The notes beneath the pieces were generated by a model. That model saw nothing but the letters and a program-made list of their open reading frames with translations, did no database searches and was not told where the DNA came from. The position numbers were made by a program, and so were the translations under genes. A stretch of DNA of 64,000 bases from Umezawaea endophytica (GTDB lineage: Bacteria > Actinomycetota > Actinomycetes > Mycobacteriales > Pseudonocardiaceae): contig NZ_JANYMP010000004.1 of assembly GCF_025061645.1 (NCBI RefSeq), positions 473,142 to 537,141 of the forward strand, given 5' to 3'. This document shows, piece after piece, positions 9,212 through 18,300 of the stretch (within the stretch, counting starts at the first letter, position 1; the number at the start of each line of letters is the position of its first letter).

Positions 9212-10429
9212 TCACTCCCCGCCGGGTTTGAGGGTCTTGGGAATGGTGCTGAACTCGCTCATGAGCCAGAGGAACGGGTCCTCGACCCGGCGGGGCTGGA
9301 CGCCGCGGTCGGACACGCGCTGCGAGCGCGATTCCGCGCTGTCGACCTGGGGGCTCTCACCCAGTGCGGACAACCCGAACAACCGGTACCTGGCGAAGTT
9401 CTTCGACAGGGTGTCGTCGATGTTGTGGCCCGCCCACTCGTGCAGCAGCGCCCGCATGTGCTCGTGCACCTGGAGGCTGTCCGGCTCGTTGAAGGCCGCG
9501 GTGGTGGGGGGCCTGCGCCGGAGCGGGCTGGTCTCGGGGATGTACCCGTCGAGTGCGTCCATCTTCGTGAACGCCACCGCGATCGGCTTGTCGATGCGCC
9601 GGTTCGACTTCACACCGAGCCTGCCGTGCAACTGCTCGATGATGTTCGTGAGCACCGTGGCGGGGGTGTCCGCCGCGGTGCTCAGCGGTGGCAGCACGGC
9701 GTCGGCGTCGGCGTGCGGGCGCGCCCCGCGCATCTGGAGCGGGTCGAGCAGCAGGATGATCCCGTCGGCGCTGGTCAGGTAGCGGACGTTCTGGTCGATG
9801 CTGCGCTCGGACACCATGTCCTCGCCCGCGGTGTCGAAGAACGACAGCAGCGAGCGCCGGACCCTGCCGCCGCCGTTGCCCGTGGTGAAGCTGAACACCA
9901 GCGGCTTGCGGCCTCCGCGTTCGGCCGTGGCGGTCTTGGTGGGTCCGTGCAGCTCGCGTTTTTCGTACAGGACGTGCTCGTAGGCGCTTTCGAACTGGAG
10001 CCGGGTGTTCTCGTCGGCGCCGAGCACGGAGGCGTTGAAGCGCTCGCCCACGGTGTTCATCAGCTCGTGCAGCAGGACGGTCATGTAGACGGTCTTGCCG
10101 GTCTCCTTGGCGCCGACCAGTGCGATGAGCTTGCTCTCCGTCCGTCCGAAGTGGACGGGGAGCTGGCTGTGGCAGCGGGGGCACAGCCGGTAGTGGGTCT
10201 CCGCGCCGCACGGCTCGTGCTTGGCGGTCGGCTTGCGGCCGTCCGCGTCGAACACGGGGAGCTGCGGCTGGCGATCGCCCATCTGGTCGGCCAGGACGCG
10301 GTCGAGCGAGGTGGTGCACTTCTTCCGCGAGCCGACGCGGCCGGAGCAGCGGAACCGGATCTCCTTGGCGCGGAAGTCGCGGTAGCAGTACGGGCAGTTC
10401 AACCGGCTACCGATGAGCGTCGGGAACAA
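9212..10429 (-). CDS. Cytosolic zinc-ribbon GTPase (double-GTPase type)
   Basis: 405 residues. Four CxxC-like pairs (C12/C15, C28/C38, C74, C83/C86) form an N-terminal zinc-ribbon region. The GTPase follows with P-loop GAKETGKT (106-113), switch 2 FFDTAGED and FTKMD as G4. No membrane helix. The start is an unusual TTG at 10429; it is supported by GAGGTGA 3-4 nt upstream and because the first zinc pair follows directly. The start lies inside the 3' end of the Fn3 gene (23-bp overlap). With the membrane GTPase two genes downstream it makes the two-GTPase set around GAP1. It probably relays between the Hsp70/Fn3 proteins and GAP1 (inference). Confidence 0.78.
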   Translation of the reverse strand: MFPTLIGSRLNCPYCYRDFRAKEIRFRCSGRVGSRKKCTTSLDRVLADQMGDRQPQLPVFDADGRKPTAKHEPCGAETHYRLCPRCHSQLPVHFGRTESKLIALVGAKETGKTVYMTVLLHELMNTVGERFNASVLGADENTRLQFESAYEHVLYEKRELHGPTKTATAERGGRKPLVFSFTTGNGGGRVRRSLLSFFDTAGEDMVSERSIDQNVRYLTSADGIILLLDPLQMRGARPHADADAVLPPLSTAADTPATVLTNIIEQLHGRLGVKSNRRIDKPIAVAFTKMDALDGYIPETSPLRRRPPTTAAFNEPDSLQVHEHMRALLHEWAGHNIDDTLSKNFARYRLFGLSALGESPQVDSAESRSQRVSDRGVQPRRVEDPFLWLMSEFSTIPKTLKPGGE

Positions 10430-13082
10430 GGGTCACCTCTTCCGGGTGCGTCGCGTTCGGGTCGACGAAGCAGGCCAGCCCCGACAGGGGGCTCACCCGC
10501 TCGGTGAGCGCCACGACGACGGGTTTGCCCGCGGCCAGCGGGCGGGGCGGGATGGTCTCGACGACCCGGCCGCTGTCCACGCGCAGCGGGACGCGGCCGT
10601 CCGCGCGGTGCACCACGACGACCGCGGGGAGCTTGCACTCGTGGTCGCTGGTGAAGGTCACCGCCAACCGCCGCCTGCCGGGCAGCCCGGTCTGGTGGAC
10701 GGCGTAGCCGACCTCGGTCAGGCGTCCGGCGACGTGGTCGACCACGGCGGCCGACACGCTCTCGCGGCCCCTGTTCCGCACCACGGTTTGCAGGGTGACC
10801 ACGACCGCGTCGCGCCCGGCGACGAACTCGGTCCCGCCGGTGTCCTGGTGGACGCGCGCCGAGACCTCGACCTCCGACACGTGGATCGGCTGGTCGCCCT
10901 CGTCGGCGGGCCACCACCGCACGCGGACGAAGTGCGCGCCCTCCGGCCACACCCAGTGCAGGCGGACCAGGTCGCCGAACCGCTCGCGCGTCACGCCGGT
11001 CACGGGGTCCACGAGCGACAGCGAGATCGTCGCGCCGATCGCGGCGTGGCCACCGGACACGGTCACGGCCGTGACCGTCAGGTGCCCCTGCCTGACGGGG
11101 AGGGGCAGCAGCACCCGTCCACCGCCGTCGGGCACGGGCGCGCCCCCGACCGGCTGCCCGAACGAGCGGACCTCGGCGGCCGGGACCACGTCGCCGACCC
11201 GCCACGGCGGTTCGGCGGCCGACGAGCGGATCTCGACCACACCGGCGGCCGGGGGGCTCCAGCTCAGCCGGACCACGGGCTTCCCGCGTTCCTGGACGAC
11301 GTGGTGGTCGAGGTCGGTGACGGCGACGGGCCGGGCGGTGGGGCTCGCCGTCGCCACCACCGGGGCCGACACCCGCCGCGCGCCCGCGCGGTTCAGGTAG
11401 ACGGCCCGGAAGGTGTAGTCGTAGGTCCCGCCGCCCGCGACCGAGTCGTCGACGAAGGTCGAGGCACCGGACCGGACGACGACCGGGTGGGCTGTGGCGG
11501 CGGGGTCGGCGCGGTCGACGCGGGTCACCAGGACGTCGGACGCGGAGGGGTGCGCGCGCCAGGAGGCGGTCACGGACCTCTCGCCCGCTTCGAGCACCGC
11601 GGCGGTGACCTCGGGGAGCAGTTCGACCGCCTCGGCGCTGGTCCCGGCGGACCACGTGTCCCCTCGTGAGGCGAACACGCTGTAGTGGACGGGTTCCGCC
11701 GCGGGAGGGGCGTCGTCCACCGCCTCGTTCGCCAGGGTCTCGACGACGGCAGTGCCCGCGGAGCTGGACACGGCGGGCGCGCCGGTCGCGCGGACCAACC
11801 GGTACCTGACCCCCGCGGTCGTGGCCGTGCTCGGTGCCCAGCGCACCACGACCCGCTCGCCGTCCAGCCCGGCCGACACCTCGGCGGGCGGTGGCGGCGG
11901 GATCGACGCGAGGCGCTCGCGCAGGGAGTCGTCGTCCTTGGCGGTGTCCGCGGCGGCGGCGAGGTGCTTGGCCGCTCGTTCCTGGTCCCCGTCGCGCCAC
12001 GCGGCGTCGGCCTGGGTCACGAGGTCGGCGACCCGCCGCAGCGCCTCGTCGAGCTGGTTCCGCGCGTCGAGCGCCTCGCCGTCGGGCAGCCCGTCGAGCA
12101 GCCGCCGCGCCTCCTGGAGCTCACCTTCGCGGAGCGCCTCGACCGCGAGCTGCCCGGCGTTGCCGTCGCCGCGGCCCTGGTCCTCCCCGGTGAGCGTGAC
12201 CGCGAGGTCGGCGGCCTCGGTCGGGTCGAGGCCGAGACCGACGGCGGTGTGGACGACCAGCTTCGCGGGCAGTCCCGCCTCGATGTCCGGGCGCAGGTGC
12301 TCGCGCACCTCCCACACCAGCAGGTCGAGCAGGTTGTCCGCCTGGGTGGCGGCGTTGAGGAGGATCGCCAGCAGGTTGTCCATCGCGGTCTTGCGCTCGT
12401 CCTGCTTGGCCCGCGACTGCTCCTCCCTGGCCTTCTCGAGGTCGGCGACGGTGATGGTCCGCCCGTCGGCGGCGAGCCGGAAGCCGTCGCGGAGGGTGAA
12501 GCCCCGCCGGACGGCCTCGGTGCCGAACAGGACCTCGGGGGAGAGCCGGAACCCGAGCGCGTTCAGGGGACCCCGCAGCGAGCGCACCGCCGGGATCGGC
12601 GCGCCACCCGCCAGTTCCCACGGCGGGTCGACGATCCGCACCCCGCCCGCCCGGAGCGCGTCGCGCACCTCGTTCTCCGAGAACGCGTTCTCCAGCGCCC
12701 CCACCAGTCGCCGCAGTCCCGCCACGGTGACGCACGGCAGGGAGGCGGCGATCACCTCGACCCGCTGGTCGAGCTGCTCCTTGGCGTGGCCGCGCCCCTG
12801 CTCGCGCTGCTCGGTGAATGCCTTGAGGTTGAGCACGTCACGACGTCGGAGGTCGGTGTCCGACGACAGGAGCGCGGTCGCCAGCGGCAGGTACTTCTTC
12901 TGGAGCTTGAGCTTCCGCCAGTACTTGACCACGGCGTCGACCTGGCGGGTGAACTCCGCGGGGTCGCTGACCTCGCGGGGCTCCAGGCGGTACCGGACCA
13001 GCAGGTCCGACGGCGGCACGTTCCCCGCCCGCCGCGCCGCGTCGAGCACGGTGTCCCGGTAGGCGTCGAAGTCGTCGGCCAC
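10407..13082 (-). CDS. Fibronectin type III repeat protein with helical N-terminus
   Basis: 891-residue soluble protein without signal peptide. Residues 1-190 are helical and not recognised; about 200-390 are charged helices rich in Glu/Arg/Ala (probable coiled coil); from about 395 come at least three Fn3-type beta-sandwich repeats with the usual Trp and Tyr positions (RVVVRWAPS, YRLVRATGAP; SVTASWRAH; VVRLSWSPP, and a further RLHWVWPEG), ending in a beta-rich tail. Cytosolic Fn3 proteins beside Hsp70 and GAP1/GTPase genes are seen in other actinomycetes; scaffold or sensor function is inferred. GTG start at 13082, 6 bp after the Hsp70 stop, weak ribosome-binding site, so probably coupled. 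Confidence 0.7.
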   Translation of the reverse strand: MADDFDAYRDTVLDAARRAGNVPPSDLLVRYRLEPREVSDPAEFTRQVDAVVKYWRKLKLQKKYLPLATALLSSDTDLRRRDVLNLKAFTEQREQGRGHAKEQLDQRVEVIAASLPCVTVAGLRRLVGALENAFSENEVRDALRAGGVRIVDPPWELAGGAPIPAVRSLRGPLNALGFRLSPEVLFGTEAVRRGFTLRDGFRLAADGRTITVADLEKAREEQSRAKQDERKTAMDNLLAILLNAATQADNLLDLLVWEVREHLRPDIEAGLPAKLVVHTAVGLGLDPTEAADLAVTLTGEDQGRGDGNAGQLAVEALREGELQEARRLLDGLPDGEALDARNQLDEALRRVADLVTQADAAWRDGDQERAAKHLAAAADTAKDDDSLRERLASIPPPPPAEVSAGLDGERVVVRWAPSTATTAGVRYRLVRATGAPAVSSSAGTAVVETLANEAVDDAPPAAEPVHYSVFASRGDTWSAGTSAEAVELLPEVTAAVLEAGERSVTASWRAHPSASDVLVTRVDRADPAATAHPVVVRSGASTFVDDSVAGGGTYDYTFRAVYLNRAGARRVSAPVVATASPTARPVAVTDLDHHVVQERGKPVVRLSWSPPAAGVVEIRSSAAEPPWRVGDVVPAAEVRSFGQPVGGAPVPDGGGRVLLPLPVRQGHLTVTAVTVSGGHAAIGATISLSLVDPVTGVTRERFGDLVRLHWVWPEGAHFVRVRWWPADEGDQPIHVSEVEVSARVHQDTGGTEFVAGRDAVVVTLQTVVRNRGRESVSAAVVDHVAGRLTEVGYAVHQTGLPGRRRLAVTFTSDHECKLPAVVVVHRADGRVPLRVDSGRVVETIPPRPLAAGKPVVVALTERVSPLSGLACFVDPNATHPEEVTLVPDAHR

Positions 13083-13088
13083 GGGCCG

Positions 13089-14693
13089 TCACGCCCCGAC
13101 CGTGTAGCGGGCGACCGCGTCACGGGCCTGCACGACCTGCTCCTCGCTCAACCCGTCGATGACCAGGTCGATCGTCAGGTCCTGGCGGGTGCTCAGCTCG
13201 ACGGCGTGCACCTGGAGGCCGCCGTTGCGCTCCATGTGGAAGGACACGTCCAGCGGCGACCCCTTGGGGAGGGGAGGCATGCCGCTGATCAGCCCCTCGC
13301 CGATCTTCTCGTTGTCCTCGACCAGTTCCGACGCCCGCGCGCCCGCCTGCTCCCACACCTCGATCCTGATGGCGCTCTGCCCGTCGAACCTCGTGTAGTA
13401 CCGCTTCGTCGGCGGGGACGCGGGGAGGGCCTCGTTGGCCTTGATCAGGTGGTCGATGAACTGCTCGTCGGTGTCGCCCTTGAACATCTTGACGCCGAAC
13501 GCGCGGGGCGAGACGGTGACGACCTCCTTCCTGGCGAGTTCGCGCACCTGGGAGGGGTCGATGCCGAGCTGGTCGGCGACCGAGGTGATCGCGCCGTCGT
13601 TCGGCTGCCCGCCGCCGTCGCCGTCGGGCAGCGCGATCTTGACCGACCGGATCAGGCCGAACATCGCGGCGCCCTTGGCCACGGCGAGGTCGGGGTCGTG
13701 GAGCTTCGGCTCGAAGCCGAACCGCCCGCGCAGGCCCTCGGTGACCGCGGGCATCCTGGTCGCCCCGCCGACGAGCAGGACGTCGTCGAACGTCGTCACG
13801 CCCGCCGCCCTGGCCAGCTCCACGGTCCGGGCGGTGATGTCGAAGGTGCGGTCGAGGAGTTCGGCGGTGGTCTGCTCGAACTCCTCCCTGGTGAGCGTCA
13901 CCTGCGTGACGTCACCCGCGAACCGCATGTTGTGCCTGCGGGAAGTGGTGCTGGACAACATCTTCTTGAGGTCCTCAGCGGAGTTCGTCAGCTCCTGGAG
14001 GAAGTCCTCGTTCTCCTTCGCCTCGCTGCCGGGGTGCTCGGCGACGAAGCCGTCCAGGAGGAGGTCGACGATCTTCTGGTCCCAGTCGGCCCCGCCGAGG
14101 TGGTGGTCGCCGTCGGTGCACACGACCTCGACGTCGTTGCCGGTCAACCGGATGACCGTCGTGTCGAAGGTGCCGCCGCCGAGGTCGTACACCAGGATCG
14201 TCCGGTTGTCGCTGGTGTTCATCGCGTCGTAGTGCAGGGCGGCGGCCACCGGCTCGGGCACGACGTCGATGACGTTGAGCCCGGCGATCGTCCCCGCGTT
14301 CCTGGTCGCCTCGCGCTGGCTGACGCCGAAGTACGCCGGGACGGTGATGACGACGTCCCGCACGGTCTCGCCCGTGCTCTCGCCCGCCGCTCGCGCCAGC
14401 TCCTTGAGGATCAGCGCCGAGATTGACTCGGGCGTGTGCTCCTCGCCGTGGAACGACAGCGTGAGCTGCTCGCCCATCTCCCGCTTGATGAGCGAGACGA
14501 CCAGGGCCGGGCTGATCTTCGCGGAGCTCTTCGCCGTCTTCCCGATGACGACGTTCTCCGGGGTCTCGAAGAAGACGACCGACGGCGTCGTGTCGTCCCC
14601 CAGCGCGTTCTTCACCACGGCCGCTCGGCCCGTGTCGTCCACGTGGGCCACGCACGAGTACGTGGTGCCGAGGTCGATTCCGTATGTCGCCAT
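13089..14693 (-). CDS. Hsp70-family chaperone, short form (copy 1)
   Basis: 534 residues starting MATYGIDLGTTYSC. The actin-like ATPase is intact: phosphate-1 loop DLGTTYS, VPAYFGVSQREAT, EPVAAALHYD, phosphate-2 DLGGGTFDTTV and adenosine motif LLVGGATRMP. A beta substrate-binding domain follows (about 390-510), but the helical lid of DnaK is almost absent, about 100 residues short of canonical DnaK. I start at the ATG at 14693 (GAGGA 5 nt upstream) rather than 7 codons earlier. It follows the GrpE-like gene by 17 bp and precedes the Fn3 gene, in one operon. Housekeeping DnaK is unlikely; a specialised partner of the GTPase system is more probable. Confidence 0.9.
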   Translation of the reverse strand: MATYGIDLGTTYSCVAHVDDTGRAAVVKNALGDDTTPSVVFFETPENVVIGKTAKSSAKISPALVVSLIKREMGEQLTLSFHGEEHTPESISALILKELARAAGESTGETVRDVVITVPAYFGVSQREATRNAGTIAGLNVIDVVPEPVAAALHYDAMNTSDNRTILVYDLGGGTFDTTVIRLTGNDVEVVCTDGDHHLGGADWDQKIVDLLLDGFVAEHPGSEAKENEDFLQELTNSAEDLKKMLSSTTSRRHNMRFAGDVTQVTLTREEFEQTTAELLDRTFDITARTVELARAAGVTTFDDVLLVGGATRMPAVTEGLRGRFGFEPKLHDPDLAVAKGAAMFGLIRSVKIALPDGDGGGQPNDGAITSVADQLGIDPSQVRELARKEVVTVSPRAFGVKMFKGDTDEQFIDHLIKANEALPASPPTKRYYTRFDGQSAIRIEVWEQAGARASELVEDNEKIGEGLISGMPPLPKGSPLDVSFHMERNGGLQVHAVELSTRQDLTIDLVIDGLSEEQVVQARDAVARYTVGA

Positions 14694-14710
14694 GGCATTC
14701 CTCGCTCTGG

Positions 14711-15265
14711 TCACGCCTCGGGTGCGGGGTCGAACCGGTAGAACGCCGCGGCCGCCAGGCGTCGCATGCGGCCGGTCTCGACGTCGCGGAACCCGGCGGC
14801 CAGCGGTGCCGCCACCGTGTTGTGCTGCTCCGGGCCCGTGCCGGGCCGGACCGCCGCGACGGTGTGCCGTCCCGGCTCGAACGGCTCACCGGGTTCGGCG
14901 GGCACGACCTCGATGCCGCACCGGTCCAACGCCAGCACGACGTCGTCCGCGAAGCTGGCGAACATCCGGTCCGACGTCCGCGTCGACGCCTCGGTCAACC
15001 CGTCGTAGAGCCGGATCAGGTCGGCGACGACGGGCTTCAGCAGGTCGCGGCGCGCGCCGTCGCGCAGGAGCCGGTTCTCGGCGCTCAGGTCGTCGATGAC
15101 CGATTCCCGATGTGCTGAACGCCGGTGGAAGTCGAGCAGCGCCTTTTCCACGCCGCCCACCCTCCCGGACAACTCCGCCAGGGAATTCTCGTCGGGTTCG
15201 AAAGGCACGTCGGGAAGTGGGTCGGTCGATCCGTCCGGTTCGGGTCGACCCAGTGCGGGAATCAT
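14711..15265 (-). CDS. GrpE-like nucleotide exchange factor
   Basis: 184 residues if started at the ATG at 15265; an in-frame ATG at 15391 would add 42 residues but would overlap the divergent TIR gene. The middle is a long helix (VGGVEKALLDFHRRSAHRES...SAENRLLRDGARRDLL) and the C-terminal part has the GrpE beta-domain pattern FEPGRHTVAAVRPG...FRDVETGRMRRLAAAAFYRF, ending RFD. GrpE drives ADP release from Hsp70; the next gene is an Hsp70, so a dedicated exchange factor is the natural reading. First gene of the minus-strand operon. The N-terminal coiled coil is shorter than in housekeeping GrpE. Start uncertain because no strong ribosome-binding site is visible. Confidence 0.72.
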   Translation of the reverse strand: MIPALGRPEPDGSTDPLPDVPFEPDENSLAELSGRVGGVEKALLDFHRRSAHRESVIDDLSAENRLLRDGARRDLLKPVVADLIRLYDGLTEASTRTSDRMFASFADDVVLALDRCGIEVVPAEPGEPFEPGRHTVAAVRPGTGPEQHNTVAAPLAAGFRDVETGRMRRLAAAAFYRFDPAPEA

Positions 15266-15381
15266 GTCGAGATTTCTATCACCCGTTTGTTCCGACAGCT
15301 TGGTCAGTTCGTGGACAGAATGTTGCCAGAAATGTTCCCGGATATTTCTGCGGTGGTATTCCGCTGCAATCATCGACGGTG

Positions 15382-18300
15382 ATGCGCGCACAGGTTTTCT
15401 TGTCCTACGACGACGAGGACGCGGTTTTCGCCGAGAACCTCGCGAGCGGCTTGGAGCACGCGGGTGTCGCCGTCTTCCTCGACGCGTGGGACATCCGCGC
15501 GGGCGAGTCGACCGTGGGCCGGATCGACCAGGCGATCCGCGACGCGACGAGCGCGATCGTCGTGGTGGGCCACCGCCGCTCCGGTGGCCACCGGGTCGCC
15601 GAGGAGTACGCCGCGCTCGCGACGCGGGCGCTCAAGGGCGAACTCGCCAGGTTCGTGCCGGTGCTGCGCGACGACGAGGTGGTCCTGCCGCCGCTGCTGG
15701 ACTCGTGGAAGGGGTTCAGCTTCGCCGGGGTGGTCGACCAGGGCGGGTTCGACGCGCTGGTGGCGGACCTCGTCGTCGAACTGGGGGTCGAGCGCGGGCC
15801 TCGGCGGGCCGAACTGTCGCTCGTCGTGCCCGACGACCAGGCCAGGACGCCCGGAACGCCGCTGTGGACGACCCTGCGGGTCACCTCCACGACCACGACG
15901 CTCGTGACCGGTGCGGCCCGTGACCGGCACGCGAGCCACCGCGGCGAGGGCCCCGGCCTGAGGCACGCCCTGTGGAAGATGAACCGCGCACGGGCCGCGG
16001 ACGGCCGGACGGTGCGTGCGGGCGTGGAGGCCGGGGCGGGCGACGGCGACCTCGACGCCGCGACGCGCGTGTTCGGCGCGGCGCTGGCGGACGCGTTCCT
16101 CCCGGACGGCCTGGCCGCCGCCCTCGACGCCCGGCTGGCGGACGCCGCGCGAGCGGGGCGGACCGCGCGCCTCGCGCTCGAGGTCGCCCCCGACCTGGCC
16201 GACCTGCCCTGGGAGTCCCTGGTGGTGGCGGGGGAGCCGGTGGCGCTCCGGCCGGGGGTCGAGGTCTACCGGCACACGCCGGGGCTGAAGGCCACCGCGC
16301 TGACGCGGGTCCCCGGCCCGCTGCGGATCCTCGCCGTCATCGCGAGCCCCGACGACACGGGCGCCGACCTGCTCGACCACGAGCACGAACTCGCGCGCAT
16401 CCTCGACCAGGTGGGGGCGGCCCGCCGCGAGCAGGCCCACGTCCGGGTGCTCAACTGGGGTTCGGTCGAGGCGATCAGGCAGGCGCTGACCGAGGAGGCC
16501 TTCCACGTCCTGCACGTCTCGTGCCACGCGCGCCCCGGCGTGCTGCTGCTGGAGACCCCGGACGGCCGGGTCGACGAGGTGTCGGCCGACCGGCTGGCGG
16601 GCCACCTCGTCATCGCGGGGCGCCCCGTGCCGCTCGTCGTGCTGGCGGGGTGCGCCACGGCGCTGTCCGCCGAGGCCCTCCCCGGACTGGCGCGCGCCCT
16701 GATCGGCCTGGGCGTCCCCTCCGTGCTCGCCATGAACGCCTCCGTCACCGACGAGTACGCCACCGAGTTCCTGGCCCGCGCCTACCGGGAGTTGGCGTCG
16801 TCGGCCTCGCCGGAACCCCTCGTCGCGGTGTCCACCGCCCGGTACCTGCTGGAGGCCGAGCACCGCGCCGAGTGGGCGACACCGGCGCTGCACCAGAGGG
16901 TCCGGCACAACACCCTGTTCGAGGAGGTCGCCCCGGATCGTCAACGGGCGCCGCGGAAGGTGCTGGCGCACGGCGTCGTCGACCTCGCCGTCGGCGACTT
17001 CGTCGGTCGCCGCGCCGAACTCCGCTCGCTGCTGCGCGCGCTGCGGGACGGCGCGCGCGGCGTCCTCGTCCACGGCATGGGCGGGGTGGGCAAGAGCTGC
17101 CTCGCCGCGGAGCTGGTGCACCTGCTCGGGGCCGAGCGGGAGCTGCTGGTCGTGACGCGCCACGGTCCGTGCACGCCGGACGACGTGCTGAAGGCCCTGC
17201 ACAAGGCGATCCGCCGCCGCCAGGGCAGGCAGTGGGCCGCGGAGGCGATGGAGGAGCTGGCCGACCCCGACGAGCCGTGGCGGGAGCGGCTCGACGTCCT
17301 CGACGAGGAGATCCTGCCGAGGCTCGACGCGCGGGTGCTCGTCCTGCTCGACGACCCGCTGGGCGACCCGCTGGAGGTCGAGGGCGCCCCGCTCCCCGAA
17401 CCGCCCGAGCTGACCGCGTTCACCGACGCCTGGCTCCGGCTCCGCACGCGGGCGCACCTGCTGATCACCTCACGCGTGCCGCCCGCGGTCGCGGACCGGC
17501 GCCTGGTGGCGCACCACCTCGGTCCGCTGTCGAAGGCCGAGGCCGGGAAGCTCATGTTCCGGCTGCCCGCGCTGGACGCGCTGCCCGCGGACGCCAAGCT
17601 GCTCGCGTTCCGCAGGCTGGGCGGGCACCCGCGAGCGCTGGAGTACCTCGACGCGCTGCTGCGCGGCGGTGGGCGGCGGGTGCCCGAGCGCGGCTCTGGG
17701 GCGCAGTTCGAGAACGTGGTCAGGCGGATCGACCTGGCGCTGCGGCACAACGGCGTCGCTGACCCCGACCGCTGGTGGCGGACCGAGGGCACCGGTCTCG
17801 ACCTCGACGGGGCGGTGCTGACGACGCTCACGATCACCTCGGCCGACGTGCTCCTCGACGACCTGCACGCCGGTCTGCGCAGGTCGTTCCCGCTGGCGGC
17901 CGAACTGCTCGTGGCCGCGTCGGTCTACCGGCGGCCCGTCGACCGGCAGGCGCTGGGCTGGGTCGTGGCGCCGGATCGGCGGCCCGATCCCGAGCGCGAC
18001 CTGAGGCTCGGCCGGGTCTACCGGGCACTGGTCGCGGCGGAGGGGCGGGGCGCCGCCCGTTCGCTGGCCGACCTCGAGCTGGACGGCGGGACGAGCGCCC
18101 AGGTGAACCGCGACCTCGCCGCCGCGGTCGTCCCGGCCGACCGCGCGGGGTTGGACGCGGCGTGCGCCCGCCTGGTCGACCTCACCCTCCTCACGCCGAT
18201 CGACGAGCGCTTCCTGGTGCACCGTTGGACGGCGGCGTCGCTGGCGGGCCGGGTCGTGCGGGACGACCTGGACGAGGCGCACCGCCGGGCCGCCGCGTAC

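Noticed and set aside
13089..15265. Housekeeping dnaK-grpE operon
   Set aside because: No dnaJ or hspR follows, the Hsp70 lacks the lid, and a close paralogue lies 6 kb away; gene context is GTPase/GAP1.
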